A stretch of 63,618 bases of DNA from Paracoccaceae bacterium (GTDB lineage: Bacteria; Pseudomonadota; Alphaproteobacteria; Rhodobacterales; Rhodobacteraceae), in assembly GCA_009773375.1 (NCBI GenBank), contig WRPH01000025.1, positions 1-63,618 on the forward strand, in the 5' to 3' direction. Made by a program: the position numbers and the translations under genes. This document shows positions 26,188 to 36,331 of the stretch, in pieces. Numbering within the stretch: the stretch's first letter is position 1; each line of letters begins with the position of its first letter. The notes below the pieces were generated by a model. It had not been told where the DNA came from. It saw only the letters and a program-made list of their open reading frames with translations, and did no database searches.

Positions 26188-27187
26188 AGCGGATCCTCGG
26201 GTCGAGAAGGCCGTAAAGCACATCGGCAATCAGGTTGAACAGCACGATCAGGATCGCGAAGATGAAGGCGAGGGTTTGCACCATCGGCAGGTCGTTGCCG
26301 TGAATGGCCCCGATCAGTGCTGATCCGATGCCGTTCACCCCGAACAGGTTTTCGGTGATGATCGCGCCGCCAAAGATCGACGGAATCCCCAGCGCAATCA
26401 CCGTGACCACCGGGATCATCGAATTGCGCAGTACATGTTTCAGCACCACGGTGCGTTCGCTCATGCCTTTGGCGCGGGCGGTGCGCACATAGTCGTGGCC
26501 CATGTTTTCCAGCATGGATGACCGCATGTAGCGGCTGATCGCGGCGGCGTTGGCAAGGCCCAGCGTCATTACCGGCAGGGTCATCTGCTTGATCTGTTTG
26601 ACGAAACTTGCCCAATCGGTGACGACAAGCGTGGTGTCGTATTTGGTCGGAAACCAGCCCAGCATCACGGAAAAGATGATGATCAGCAGCGTGCCGGAAA
26701 AGAACGTCGGCACCGAAAAACCGATCATCGCCAGCAGGGTTCCGGCCTGATCGAACCACGAATATTGCCGATAGGCCGAATAGATGCCGATCGGCACCGC
26801 GATCAGCACGCCGACCAGATAGGCGGTGCCGATCACTTTCAGGGTTTGCGGGATACGTTCCCCGATCAGCGAAAACACCGGGCCGCGGGTCTGATAGCTG
26901 ATGATGCGTTGCATGCCGTCGGCGAAACTGGTGCCGAACAGCGCATCAATGCCGTTCAGCGGCTCGACATAGAAGAACTGCTTCAGCCACAGCAGGTAGC
27001 GGACATAAACCGGCTGGTTGATACCCATTGATTCAAGAATCTTGGCGCGCACGTCGGGAGGCACCGTCAGTGGGATTTCGGACGCGGGGCTGCCGGGGGC
27101 GAGGTCCACCAGAAAAAAGATGACCAAAGAGATCAGCAAAAGCGTCGGGATGGCCAAAAGAAGCCGTCTCAGCGTGTAGGTGAGCAT
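26180..27187 (-). CDS. Peptide/opine ABC transporter permease (OppB/DppB type)
   Basis: A 335-residue permease. The start is placed at ATG 27187 (GAGG eight bases before) rather than the in-frame TTG at 27193. First helix LLLAIPTLLLISLVIFFLVDLAPG, the DppB signature region, then about five more helices; EAA loop DYVRTARAKGMSERTVVLKHVLRN. It pairs with the OppC-type protein in the membrane. It is separated from the binding-protein gene by 84 bases containing a stable hairpin. Confidence 0.9.
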   Translation of the reverse strand: MLTYTLRRLLLAIPTLLLISLVIFFLVDLAPGSPASEIPLTVPPDVRAKILESMGINQPVYVRYLLWLKQFFYVEPLNGIDALFGTSFADGMQRIISYQTRGPVFSLIGERIPQTLKVIGTAYLVGVLIAVPIGIYSAYRQYSWFDQAGTLLAMIGFSVPTFFSGTLLIIIFSVMLGWFPTKYDTTLVVTDWASFVKQIKQMTLPVMTLGLANAAAISRYMRSSMLENMGHDYVRTARAKGMSERTVVLKHVLRNSMIPVVTVIALGIPSIFGGAIITENLFGVNGIGSALIGAIHGNDLPMVQTLAFIFAILIVLFNLIADVLYGLLDPRIRYD

Positions 27188-27216
27188 GCGCAACGCCTCG
27201 GATGATCTTTTCGTAA

Positions 27217-27263
27217 AAGGGTGGGCGGGGCCGGAATTTGCAGAAAATTCAGCGGCCCCGCCC
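27217..27263 (-). terminator. Stem-loop between the binding-protein and permease genes
   Basis: GGGCGGGGCCG (27223-27233) pairs with CGGCCCCGCCC (27253-27263), and inside it GAATTT pairs with AAATTC. Read on the minus strand the stem is followed by ACCCTTTTACG. Such hairpins after binding-protein genes commonly protect the upstream message or reduce read-through, giving more binding protein than permease. Confidence 0.65.
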
Positions 27264-27271
27264 GGTTCAGG

Positions 27272-28972
27272 TTACTTCACGCGGAACCAGTCCTGGGCGT
27301 TCCACATTTCGGTATCCCAGGTGTTCAGCATGACACCGCCCAGCGTCAGCGAGGCTGCCGACAGACGGCCACGATCCACCAGAGGCACCACGACATAGCT
27401 GTCTTTGGTCAGCATCTCGTTCATCTTCTTGGCGAGGTCTGCCCGCATCGTGACATCAGCGGTTTTCGCCATTTCGGCAACCAGCGCGTCATAGGCCGGA
27501 TCGCAGAAACGGTTGATGTTTTCACCCTGCCATTGGTTGGCCGGGCCGGGGATCTTGTCGCACATGTATTGCGCCAGATAGGGCTCGGGATCGGTGCCGT
27601 CGAAGTTGTTGGCATACATTTCAACGTCGGCATAGAACTTCTGGAAGGTGTCGGGCGAACCGGCATCACCACCGAAGAACACCGAGGCGTCAACGGTTTT
27701 CAGTTCAACCTCGACGCCGAGCTCGGTCCACCAATCCTTGACCAGCGCCTGGAAGTCCTGACGCACCGGGTTGACCGAGGTCTGGTAGAGCAGGTGCAGC
27801 TTCTTGCCATCCTTTTCGCGGATGCCATCGGCGCCCACGGTCCAGCCAGCTTCGTCCAGCAACGCCTTGGCGGCGTCCATCTGATGCGGGATGCAGTCGG
27901 TGTTGGCGCTGGCGAACATTTCCGGTGCGGGCACCAGATTGCAGGTCGGACGACCCGCCGAGCCATAGCCGACATCGACAAGGATCTGCCGGTCAATCGC
28001 CATCGACAGCGCCTGACGCACTTTGATGTCCGACAGGATCGGGTGCGGATGCGCGACGGTGGAACGCTCGCCTTCCGGCAGGTCTGCCGACGGGTCGGTC
28101 ATGTTCATCTCGATGCGCTCGACCAGCGTGCCGAAGCCGTTCAGGAACACGCCCTTGCCGCCGGTTGCCATTTCGGCTTGCAGGTCGGGATTGATCTGGG
28201 TGTTCCAGGCGTAGTCGAATTCACCGGTCTGCATCACGGCGCGGGCGGCCGCTTCGGCATCGCCGCCGCCTTTTACGGTCATTGTGGCGAAGGCGGGTTT
28301 GGCTGGATCGCGGTAGTTTTCGTTGGCAGCCAGCGTCACGGTGTCGTTGGTCTTGAATTCGGTAACCTTGAACGGGCCAGTGCCGATCGGCATGAAGTTC
28401 TGATCGGTGCAGGTCGAGGCCGCCGCGCCAAGGCAGTTGGCGAACTGGACCGCTTGCAGGATCGGCGAGGTGCCGCCGACGAAGGCCTGATAGGGGTTCG
28501 GCTTGGCGGCAACGAAGGTGATCTTGACGGTCAGATCATCCGGGGTTTCAATCGAGGCGATCCCTTCGTAGCGGGCCGCCTGTGCGCAGCCGCCTTCCGG
28601 GTGGGTGCAATAGTCGTAGGTGAACTTGGCATCTGCCGAGGTAACCGGGGTGCCATCCGACCACAGCAGGCCCGGCTTCAGCTTCCAGGTGATCGAGGTC
28701 AGGTCAGCCGACACGCCGCCGTTTTCAACGGTAGGCACCGATTCTGCCAGACGGGCGATGACTTCGCCCTTTTCGTTGAAGCCACCCAGGCCTTCCAGCA
28801 CCAGCGAGGCGGTTTCCACATCCTTGGTGCCCGAGGACAGGTAGGGGTTCAGCGTCGAGGGGGCCTGCCAATACAGCACGTTGACATGGCCATCGGCGCC
28901 GCGTTCGGCGAAAGCGGCGGGGGCGAAGGCAAAGGCGCAGGCCGCGCCCAGTAGGGCGGTTCTCAATTTCAT
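27272..28972 (-). CDS. Extracellular solute-binding protein of peptide ABC transporter (SBP family 5)
   Basis: A 566-residue periplasmic protein with a Sec signal peptide ([22 protein letters not shown]). The family 5 core is clear: NVLYWQAPSTLNPYLSSGT, SITWKLKPGLLWSDGTPVTSADAKFTYDY, PIGTGPFKVTEF and KVRQALSMAIDRQ. Several Cys pairs in the middle suggest disulfides. Length and motifs fit oligopeptide or N-acylated/opine-type binding proteins; the adjacent deacylase and amidohydrolases suggest acylated amino acids or modified peptides (inference). The start overlaps the upstream ATPase stop by 4 bases (ATGA). Confidence 0.9.
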   Translation of the reverse strand: MKLRTALLGAACAFAFAPAAFAERGADGHVNVLYWQAPSTLNPYLSSGTKDVETASLVLEGLGGFNEKGEVIARLAESVPTVENGGVSADLTSITWKLKPGLLWSDGTPVTSADAKFTYDYCTHPEGGCAQAARYEGIASIETPDDLTVKITFVAAKPNPYQAFVGGTSPILQAVQFANCLGAAASTCTDQNFMPIGTGPFKVTEFKTNDTVTLAANENYRDPAKPAFATMTVKGGGDAEAAARAVMQTGEFDYAWNTQINPDLQAEMATGGKGVFLNGFGTLVERIEMNMTDPSADLPEGERSTVAHPHPILSDIKVRQALSMAIDRQILVDVGYGSAGRPTCNLVPAPEMFASANTDCIPHQMDAAKALLDEAGWTVGADGIREKDGKKLHLLYQTSVNPVRQDFQALVKDWWTELGVEVELKTVDASVFFGGDAGSPDTFQKFYADVEMYANNFDGTDPEPYLAQYMCDKIPGPANQWQGENINRFCDPAYDALVAEMAKTADVTMRADLAKKMNEMLTKDSYVVVPLVDRGRLSAASLTLGGVMLNTWDTEMWNAQDWFRVK

Positions 28973-30030
28973 TTGGTCTCTCCTTGTTGAAGGTGCTCGT
29001 TGGCCTCGGGTACGCCGGTTGGTCCGGCTTTGGCGTCCCCGGTTTCGGGGGTATAGAGGAAGCAGGCGACGTGACGCCCCGGCTCGACCTCTTGCAATTC
29101 GGGTTTTTCTGCGTGGCAGCGCGCGAAGGCTTTCGGGCAGCGGGTGCAGAAGTTGCAGCCTTTCGGCGGGCGGGCAGGCGAGGGCACATCGCCTTTCAGG
29201 ATGATGCGCTGCCGCCGTGCAAGGCTGGGATCGGGTTCGTTCACCGCCGACAGCAGCGCCTCGGCGTAAGGGTGCAGCGGATTGGCAAACAGCGCATCGC
29301 GGGGGGACAGTTCGGCGATCCGCCCCAGATACATCACCGCAACCCGGTCAGCGATATGGCGGACCATCGACAGATCATGGCTGATGAACAGATAGGTCAG
29401 CCCCAGCTTTTCCTGCAAATCTTCCAGCAGGTTGACCACCTGCGCCTGAATAGACACGTCCAGTGCGGCAATCGGTTCATCGCAGACGATGAATTTCGGG
29501 TTCAGCGCCAAAGCGCGGGCGATGCCGATGCGCTGGCGCTGACCGCCGGAAAACTCATGCGGAAAGCGGTTGGCAAAGCGGCGGTTCAGGCCGACCGCAT
29601 CCATCAGCTCATAAACCCGTTCCAGACGGCGTTCGGGCGACCAGTTGGTGTGTTCCACCAGCGGTTCGCTGATGATATTGGCCAGCGTCATCCGCGGGTT
29701 CAGGCTGGCTTGCGGGTCTTGAAACACCATCTGCATGGTCGGGCGCTTTTTGCGCAAGGCCTCGGGGGACAGCGTGGCGATGTCTTCGCCTTCGATCACC
29801 ACCGACCCGGCGGTCGGTTCATAAAGCCGCAGTAGCGCCCGGCCCACGGTGGATTTGCCACAACCGGATTCGCCGACAAGGCCAAGGGTTTCGCCCTGTT
29901 GGATATCAAACGACACCCCATCCACCGCTTTCACATCGCCGGTATGGCGGCGCAGAATGCCGGAATAGATCGGGAAATACATCTTCAGGCCATCGACCCG
30001 AACCAGAGTTTGCGGGCTGGCGTCAAGCAT
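28969..30030 (-). CDS. Peptide ABC transporter ATPase (OppF/DppF type)
   Basis: A 353-residue ATPase whose start at 30030 overlaps the end of the upstream ATPase gene by 8 bases. Walker [11 protein letters not shown]-loop [13 protein letters not shown], signature [15 protein letters not shown], Walker [13 protein letters not shown], and the C-terminal oligopeptide-transporter motif with three to four Cys ([15 protein letters not shown] and later HVACF). Works with the OppD-type partner as a heterodimer under the two permeases. Confidence 0.92.
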   Translation of the reverse strand: MLDASPQTLVRVDGLKMYFPIYSGILRRHTGDVKAVDGVSFDIQQGETLGLVGESGCGKSTVGRALLRLYEPTAGSVVIEGEDIATLSPEALRKKRPTMQMVFQDPQASLNPRMTLANIISEPLVEHTNWSPERRLERVYELMDAVGLNRRFANRFPHEFSGGQRQRIGIARALALNPKFIVCDEPIAALDVSIQAQVVNLLEDLQEKLGLTYLFISHDLSMVRHIADRVAVMYLGRIAELSPRDALFANPLHPYAEALLSAVNEPDPSLARRQRIILKGDVPSPARPPKGCNFCTRCPKAFARCHAEKPELQEVEPGRHVACFLYTPETGDAKAGPTGVPEANEHLQQGETK

Positions 30031-31033
30031 CGGCGGCCTCCGGCGTCCAGTGGCAGGCGACATCATGGCCAAAGCCCACTGGGCGCGCATCAAGGCTGCG
30101 GCGCTGCGGATTTTCGGCATCGCAGCGGGCGAAGCGGTGGGTGCAGCGGTCACGGAAGGCGCAGGCGGTGGGGGCGGCTGTCATGATCGGCGGCTGGCCT
30201 TCGATCACTTGCAGCCGGTCGGCGCGCGCCCCGGTCAGTGAGGGAATGGTTTTCAACAGCGCGCGGGTATAGGGGTGCTGCGGGTTGGCGAACAGATCCT
30301 TGACCGGGGCCTGCTCCACCACTTGCCCGCCATACATCACCATCACCCGATCAGCGATGCCGGCAATCACGCCCAGATCATGGGTGATCCAGATGATCGC
30401 CATGCCCAGCTTTTGCCGCAGCTCTTTCACAAGCTCAAGGATTTGCGCCTGAATCGTCACATCCAGTGCGGTGGTGGGCTCATCCGCGATCAGCACATCG
30501 GGATCACAGGCCAGCGCGATGGCAATCATCACCCGCTGCCGCATACCGCCCGAGAATTGGTGCGGATAATCGCCCAGCCGTTTGCGGGCATCGGGGATGC
30601 CGACCAGTTCCAGCAGCTCCACCGCACGATCCGCCGCCTGCGCCTTGGTCAGGCCCATGTGGCGGCGCAAGGGTTCGGCAATCTGAAAGCCGACGTTGAA
30701 CACCGGGTTCAGGCTGGTCATCGGGTCTTGAAACACAAAGCCGACCTTGGCACCGCGCACGTCGCGCAAGGCATCCGGCGTGATGCGCAGCAGATCCTGA
30801 TCGCCCAGCATCACCGTGCCTGCGCGGATTTCTGCGGGCGGCATCGGCAACAGCCCGATCAGCGACATCATCGTCACCGACTTGCCCGAGCCACTTTCCC
30901 CCACCACGCCCAGCAGTTCGCCGCGCTCCAGATGGAAGGAGACATCATTGACGGCGTGAATTTCGCCTCCGCGGGTGCGAAAGACAGTTCTCAGCCCCCT
31001 TACAGCAAGGACGGGCGCGGCCCCATCGGGCAT
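30023..31033 (-). CDS. Peptide ABC transporter ATPase (OppD/DppD type)
   Basis: A 336-residue ATPase, first gene of the operon (order: ATPase, ATPase, binding protein, permease, permease). GGGGAG precedes the ATG. Walker [10 protein letters not shown], signature [15 protein letters not shown], Walker [13 protein letters not shown], and the C-terminal [14 protein letters not shown] motif. Divergent from the argE-like gene. Confidence 0.92.
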   Translation of the reverse strand: MPDGAAPVLAVRGLRTVFRTRGGEIHAVNDVSFHLERGELLGVVGESGSGKSVTMMSLIGLLPMPPAEIRAGTVMLGDQDLLRITPDALRDVRGAKVGFVFQDPMTSLNPVFNVGFQIAEPLRRHMGLTKAQAADRAVELLELVGIPDARKRLGDYPHQFSGGMRQRVMIAIALACDPDVLIADEPTTALDVTIQAQILELVKELRQKLGMAIIWITHDLGVIAGIADRVMVMYGGQVVEQAPVKDLFANPQHPYTRALLKTIPSLTGARADRLQVIEGQPPIMTAAPTACAFRDRCTHRFARCDAENPQRRSLDARPVGFGHDVACHWTPEAADA

Positions 31034-31059
31034 AGGATACTCCCCAGGTCTTTGTTATT

Positions 31060-31087
31060 CTTTTATTTTTGACGAGATCAGGGTCAA
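31060..31087 (-). promoter_or_regulatory. Candidate promoter of the peptide ABC operon
   Basis: On the minus strand TTGACC (31087-31082) and TAAAAG (31065-31060) are 16 bases apart in an AT-rich patch 27 bases before the first gene. A plausible sigma-70 promoter. The rest of the divergent region up to 31260 contains a TTGACA at 31208-31213 on the + strand without a good -10. Confidence 0.4.
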
Positions 31088-31260
31088 GCCCGCCCCGCGT
31101 TGGGTGAAGTCTTTCCGATTTCCCCTTAGCTATCAATCCTGAATTTTGGCTCCATTCCAGATTGTTATTTCGTCATTCTGCCGGATCGGCCCGGCATTTT
31201 GCCTGTATTGACAGGGATCGTGGCCAGCTTCACCTTCGCACACAACATATGGGGATCGTC

Positions 31261-32418
31261 ATGCAAGAGCTTACGCCGCGTCAACTTCTGGACCAACTGG
31301 TCAGCTTTCCGACGGTGAGTCGCGGCAGCAACCTCGATCTGATTGATTGGCTGGAGGCATATCTCGCCGGGCATGGCATTGCCGCGCACCGGCATTGGAA
31401 CGAGGACCGCAGCAAGGCGGCGCTGTTTGCGCATGCCGGGCCGTGGCAGCCGGGCGGCGTGGTGCTGTCGGGGCATTCCGATGTGGTGCCGGTGGACGGG
31501 CAGGCGTGGTCGTCTGATCCGTGGGTGGTGGTGGAACGCGACGAGCGGCTTTATGGCCGGGGCACCTGCGACATGAAGGGCTATGTGGCGTTGTCGGTCT
31601 GGGCCTTGGTGCAGGCGCACAAGCGCGGCGTGACGCGGCCATTACAACTGGCACTTTCTTATGACGAGGAAGTCGGCTGCACCGGCGCGCCGCCGATGAT
31701 CGCCGCGATGCAGGCGGTGTTGCCGCAGGCCAGTGCCGCCGTGATCGGCGAGCCGTCGCGGTTGAAGCTGATCAATGGCCACAAGGGCGGCACCGGCTAT
31801 CATGTGCATGTGAAGGGCTTCGAGGTGCATAGCTCGCTGCTGCCCTATGGCGTCTCGGCAATCATGGAGGGCGCGCGGCTGATCGGCTGGATCAACGCCA
31901 AGAACGCCGAAATACAGGCCCGCCCGATCACCCCGGCGGCGGCGGCGTTCTACCCGCCGTTTACCACCCTGCATGTCGGCATGATCGAGGGCGGCACCGC
32001 CCATAACATTACCGCCGCTGACTGCCGCTTTGCCGTCGAAATGCGGGTGGTACCGGGTGAAGATATTGCCGCGCTGGAGGCGGAATTTGTCGCCGAGGCC
32101 GAACGTCTGTCGGCATCGCTGCGGGCGGTGCGGCCAGAAGCGGGGGTGCATCTGTCGCGGTTTTTCGGCGTGCCGGGGTTGAAACCGGAAATCGAAGGGG
32201 CTGCGGAAACGCTGGTGCGCCGCTTGACCGGCGACAATGCCGTTGGCGTGGTGTCTTACGGCACCGAGGCCGGGCAGTTTCAGGAGGCGGGTTATTCGGC
32301 GGTGGTCTGCGGCCCCGGCGACATCGCACAGGCGCATCAGCCTGATGAATATCTGGAAGTGGCGGAATTCGAAGCCGGTCTGCGCTTCATGCAGGTGCTG
32401 CTGGAGGATCTGGCATGA
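31261..32418 (+). CDS. ArgE-like M20 deacylase (acetylornithine deacetylase family)
   Basis: A 385-residue M20 zinc peptidase. The start is placed at ATG 31261 (GGGGA at 31251-31255); ATG 31249 is also in frame. Metal ligands: LSGHSDVVPVDGQ, GRGTCDMKG, catalytic DEEVGCTGA, and AQAHQPDEYLE near the C-terminus; dimerisation region GYHVHVKGFEVHSS. Family members remove N-acyl groups from ornithine or other amino acids. Its neighbourhood (peptide uptake, amino acid oxidase, M20D enzymes) argues for a catabolic role rather than arginine synthesis. Overlaps the next gene by 4 bases. Confidence 0.85.
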   Translation: MQELTPRQLLDQLVSFPTVSRGSNLDLIDWLEAYLAGHGIAAHRHWNEDRSKAALFAHAGPWQPGGVVLSGHSDVVPVDGQAWSSDPWVVVERDERLYGRGTCDMKGYVALSVWALVQAHKRGVTRPLQLALSYDEEVGCTGAPPMIAAMQAVLPQASAAVIGEPSRLKLINGHKGGTGYHVHVKGFEVHSSLLPYGVSAIMEGARLIGWINAKNAEIQARPITPAAAAFYPPFTTLHVGMIEGGTAHNITAADCRFAVEMRVVPGEDIAALEAEFVAEAERLSASLRAVRPEAGVHLSRFFGVPGLKPEIEGAAETLVRRLTGDNAVGVVSYGTEAGQFQEAGYSAVVCGPGDIAQAHQPDEYLEVAEFEAGLRFMQVLLEDLA

Positions 32419-33761
32419 GGACCTTCCCGATCTCGGAGGCAACGCCGCTGCGGTTTGCCGGGCCGCCGCCTGCCGCCTGCGATGTGGTGGTGCTGGGCGG
32501 TGGCGTGATCGGGGTGATGACCGCGTGGCATCTGGCCGAACGCGGGCTGAAGGTGGTGCTGTGCGAAAAGGGCCGCATCGCGGGCGAGCAGAGCAGCCGC
32601 AATTGGGGCTGGATCCGCCAGCAGGGCCGCGACTTGGGCGAATTGCCGATCATGGTGGAAAGCCTGCGGATCTGGAAATCCCTGGCGCAGCAATTTGGCG
32701 AGGGGTTGGGGTTTCGCCAGGAAGGCGTGATGTATCTGGCCCGCACCGAGGCCGAAATGCAGGGCTTTGCCGAATGGCTGGGGCATGCCAAGGCGCTTGG
32801 GCTGGATACCGAGCTGCAAACTGCGGGGCAGGTGCAGGCGGCGATCAAGGGCGCGGCAGCACCGTGGCTCGGCGGGCTGCTGACGCCTTCGGACGCGCGG
32901 GCGGAACCTTGGGTGGCGGTGCCGATGCTGGCCGAAGGCGCTGTGGCACGCGGCGCGGTGCTGGTGGAAAACTGCGCCGTGCGCCGGTTGGATCGGGCGG
33001 GCGGGCGGCTCACCGGGGTTCATACCGAACAGGGCCGCATCGCTTGCGATCAGGTCGTGGTGGCGGGCGGCGCGTGGTCGTCGCTGTTCCTGCGCGCCGA
33101 AGGCATCTCGATCCCGCAGCTTGCGGTGCTGGCATCGGTCGCCGCCACTGAAAGCCTGCCCGAGATCTATGCCGGTAACGTTGCCGATGACCGTTTCGCC
33201 TTTCGTCGCCGTCTTGATGGCGGCTACACGATTGCCCCCGGTGCCAGCCATGATTTCTTCATTGGTCCGGATGCGTTCCGCCATGCGCTGACTTACCTGC
33301 CGGTGCTGAAAAAGGATTTCAGATCGACCATCTTCCGCCCCAAGGCCCCGCGCGATTTCCCCGATGGCTGGGGCACCAAGCGGCGCTGGTCGGCGGATCA
33401 GACATCGCCGTTCGAACGCATGCGGGTGCTGAACCCGGCCCCGAACATGCAGGCGCTGGCAGATGTGCAGGATAGCTTCGCCGCGGCCTTGCCCGCGCTT
33501 GGCCGCCCGAAACTGAAGGCGGTCTGGGCCGGGATGATCGACACCATGCCCGATGTGGTGCCGGTGATCGACCGTGTGGCGGCGCTGCCGGGGCTGGTCA
33601 TCGCCACCGGCATGAGCGGGCACGGCTTTGGCATCGGGCCGGGCATGGGGCGCGTGGTGGCCGATCTGGTGGCGGGAAATGCGGTCGGCCACGATCTGTC
33701 ACGCTTCCGGCTGTCGCGGTTTTCCGACGGCAGCAAGATCGCGCCGGGGCCAACGCTGTAG
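32415..33761 (+). CDS. FAD-dependent amino acid oxidoreductase (DAO/DadA family)
   Basis: A 448-residue flavoprotein. The FAD site is DVVVLGGGVIGVMTAWHLAERGLKVVLCEKG; the substrate half includes NWGWIRQQGRD and GSPLATE-like region QTAGQVQAAI. The C-terminal GLVIATGMSGHGFGIGPGMGRVVADLVAG is the second FAD motif of D-amino acid/sarcosine/opine oxidases. Translationally coupled (ATGA) to the ArgE-like gene, so it probably oxidises the amino acid or imino acid freed by that enzyme (inference). Confidence 0.88.
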   Translation: MRTFPISEATPLRFAGPPPAACDVVVLGGGVIGVMTAWHLAERGLKVVLCEKGRIAGEQSSRNWGWIRQQGRDLGELPIMVESLRIWKSLAQQFGEGLGFRQEGVMYLARTEAEMQGFAEWLGHAKALGLDTELQTAGQVQAAIKGAAAPWLGGLLTPSDARAEPWVAVPMLAEGAVARGAVLVENCAVRRLDRAGGRLTGVHTEQGRIACDQVVVAGGAWSSLFLRAEGISIPQLAVLASVAATESLPEIYAGNVADDRFAFRRRLDGGYTIAPGASHDFFIGPDAFRHALTYLPVLKKDFRSTIFRPKAPRDFPDGWGTKRRWSADQTSPFERMRVLNPAPNMQALADVQDSFAAALPALGRPKLKAVWAGMIDTMPDVVPVIDRVAALPGLVIATGMSGHGFGIGPGMGRVVADLVAGNAVGHDLSRFRLSRFSDGSKIAPGPTL

Positions 33762-33779
33762 CAGACGCGGCGTTCGCAC

Positions 33780-33808
33780 GAGGTAGGGTGTGTGCTTGCA
33801 CGCACCGC
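33780..33808. repeat. 29-bp palindromic repeat, copy 2 (inverted)
   Basis: GAGGTAGGGTGTGTGCTTGC then ACGCACCGC, the reverse complement of the copy at 13580-13608 with one mismatch in 29. It lies 18 bases after the FAD oxidase stop and 60 before the Hsp70-like gene. Confidence 0.75.
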
Positions 33809-33868
33809 TGGTTTACAACGCCCACCACCACCGCTAAACGCTGCGTTTTGCGCATAGCGGAGGCTGTC

Positions 33869-35119
33869 ATGACGCTCTTTTGTGGGATCGACTTCGGCAC
33901 CTCGAATTCGACCGTTGCCTTGGCAGACGCCAACCGCGCCTGGCTGATTGCCCTTGAAGGCGATGCGGTCACGCTGCCCTCGGCGGTGTTCTGGGAACAG
34001 GATGGTGGTGCGCCGGAGTTTGGCCGCGCGGCGATGGCAGCCTATCTGCGCGGCGATGAAGGCCGGCTGATGCGGGGCCTGAAAAGCACGCTCGGCTCTG
34101 GCATGATTGATGAACGCACCGCGGTTGGCGCGCGGGCGGTGTCGTTCCGCGAGGTGCTGACCCGCTTCATGCGCCATATGGTCGAGGCGTTGCGGCTGCA
34201 GGCTCCGGGTGCCGACAGGGTGGTGCTGGGCCGCCCGGTGCATTTCGTTGATGACGATGCGGCGGGCGATGCCAAGGCGCAGACGGTGTTGGAGGAAATT
34301 GCCAAGGCGCTGGGGTTCCGCGAGGTGGCGTTCCAATTCGAACCGATCGCTGCGGCGCTGCAATATGAACAGGGCATCGCTGCGGAAGAGTTGGTGCTGA
34401 TCGTCGATATCGGCGGCGGCACCTCTGACTTCTCGATCGTGCGGGTGTCACCGGATCGGGCGCGGGCGGTGGACCGGGCGGCGGATATTCTGGCCAATGA
34501 CGGTATCCGGGTCGGTGGCACTGATTTTGACCGCCTGCTCAGCCTTGCCGAAGTGATGCCGCATCTGGGCTACAAGGCCACCACCAAGGGCGGCAAGGGG
34601 CTGATGCCTAACCATTATTTCCTTGATCTGGCAACCTGGCACCGCATCAACATGCTGTATACCCAGCGCTGCCTGGCGGACCTGAAGGCGTTCCGGCGCG
34701 AAATCGACCGCCCCGAGCTGCTGGACCGGATGATGCATGTCGTGGCCGAACGGCAGGGTCATGCGGTGGCAATGGCGGTGGAAGCGGCGAAGATTGCGCT
34801 GTCGGATCAAGAGGCGGTGCGGTTGCAGTTGTCGGCGCTGACCGGCGGGCCGAACCCGATGCTGCGGCGCGAGGCGTTCGAGGCGGCGGTGGCGGCTCTG
34901 ATCGCGCGGATCGCGGCGATGCTTGCGTCAACGCTGGCGCAGGCGGGTTTGCGCGCTGATCAGATCGGCACTGTGTTCATGACCGGCGGCTCGTCGGGCC
35001 TGCCGGTGCTGCGGGCTTGCGTGCAGGCGGCGCTGCCGGGGGTTGCGATTGCCACCGGGGATATGCTTGGCTCGGTCGGCACCGGCCTTGCGCTGGATGC
35101 GCGACGGAAGTTTTCCTGA
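33869..35119 (+). CDS. Hsp70-like ATPase domain protein (YegD type)
   Basis: A 416-residue protein starting at ATG 33869 (GGAGG upstream). It holds the actin/Hsp70 nucleotide-binding elements: GIDFGTSNSTVAL (phosphate 1), LVLIVDIGGGTSDFSIV (phosphate 2) and VFMTGGSSGLPVLR (adenosine). The substrate-binding domain and lid of DnaK are missing, as in YegD-type proteins. Role unknown; its place in a catabolic cluster suggests a dedicated maturation or regulatory factor, but this is speculation. The next gene starts 9 bases after its stop. Confidence 0.85.
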   Translation: MTLFCGIDFGTSNSTVALADANRAWLIALEGDAVTLPSAVFWEQDGGAPEFGRAAMAAYLRGDEGRLMRGLKSTLGSGMIDERTAVGARAVSFREVLTRFMRHMVEALRLQAPGADRVVLGRPVHFVDDDAAGDAKAQTVLEEIAKALGFREVAFQFEPIAAALQYEQGIAAEELVLIVDIGGGTSDFSIVRVSPDRARAVDRAADILANDGIRVGGTDFDRLLSLAEVMPHLGYKATTKGGKGLMPNHYFLDLATWHRINMLYTQRCLADLKAFRREIDRPELLDRMMHVVAERQGHAVAMAVEAAKIALSDQEAVRLQLSALTGGPNPMLRREAFEAAVAALIARIAAMLASTLAQAGLRADQIGTVFMTGGSSGLPVLRACVQAALPGVAIATGDMLGSVGTGLALDARRKFS

Positions 35120-35128
35120 GGGGGCAGC

Positions 35129-36276
35129 ATGGCGCTGGCGGCAATCACGGCATTTCTGCCCGAGGCAATCGGGTGGCGGCAGGATTTTCACGCGCACCCC
35201 GAGTTGGGCTTCGATCTGCCGCGCACCTCGGCGCGGGTGGCTGATCTGCTGCGCAGCTTTGGCTGTGATCAGGTGGTGACGGGTCTGGGGCGCAGCGGCG
35301 TGGTCGCGGTGATCCACGGGCGCGGGCCGGGGCGCGGCATCGGCTTGCGCGCCGATATGGACGCGCTGCCGATCCATGAGGCGACCGGCCTGCGACATGC
35401 CAGCACCATGCCGGGCCAGATGCACGCTTGCGGTCATGATGGCCATACCGCTATCGGGCTGGTGGCAGCGAAATATCTGGCGGGGACGCGGGCTTTCAAT
35501 GGCCGGGCGGTGATGATCTTTCAACCCGCCGAGGAAGACGGTGGCGGCGCGCGCGCGATGCTGGCGGATGGGCTGATCGACCGCTTTGGCATTGATGAGG
35601 TTTACGCGCTGCACAATATCCCCGGTTTGGCCGTGGGCGCGTTTGCCACAAGGCCGGGGCCGATCATGGCGGCGGCGGATATGTTCCGCATCACCCTGAC
35701 CGGGCGCGGCGGCCATGCCGCACAGCCGCATCAGGCCTTGGATACCACGATGATTGCCGGGCATGTGCTGGTCGCGCTGCAAACCGTGGTGGCGCGCAAT
35801 ATCGACCCGCTGAAGCCAGCGGTGCTGACAGTTTCAACCGTGGCGACCGACAGCAGCGGCGCTTGCGTGATCCCGCAAACGGTGGTGCTGACCGGCACTA
35901 CCCGCTCGTTTGAAGTCGCGGTGCAGGATGTGCTGGAATCCCGGCTGCGTAGCGTGGCACAGGGCGTGGCGCAAGCGCATGGCGGGCAGGCCGAGGTGTG
36001 GTATCTGCGCGATGCCCCGGCGACGGTGAACGCGGTCGAACAAACGGGGTATGCCGTGGCGGTGGCAGAGGCGATTTCCTCGCAGGGCAGTCGGCTGGCC
36101 GATCCGGTGATGGTGGCCGAGGATTTCTCGGAAATGCTGAACGCCCGCCCCGGGGCTTTCATGTTCATCGCAATGGCGACAGCGCGCTGCTGCATCATCC
36201 GGGCTATGAGTTCAACGATGCCGCGATTCCTTACGGCGCGGCGTGGCTGGCCGGAATGGTCGCGGCGCGCGGCTGA
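35129..36276 (+). pseudogene. M20D amidohydrolase with one-base deletion (frameshift near 36170)
   Basis: GAGGGGGCAGC precedes the ATG. The product matches the M20D family (hippurate/IAA-amino acid hydrolase type): RADMDALPIHEATG, HACGHDGHTAIG, QPAEEDGGG, LHNIPG, GRGGHAAQPH. At 36167-36172 the frame reads ATC GCA ATG where the family (and the next gene, which has GTC GGC AAC GGC GAT) needs Gly-Asn-Gly-Asp, so one G is missing. In the restored frame the C-terminus continues NGDSALLHHPGYEFNDAAIP and stops at 36276, a normal 382-residue length. In the written frame it runs on through the spacer into the next gene. Sequencing error, real mutation and recoding are all possible. Confidence 0.75.
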
Positions 36277-36331
36277 TCCCTCTTGCGGCGGGCGGCGCTT
36301 TGCTCAAATCATGGCGCAAAGGAGAGCCGTC

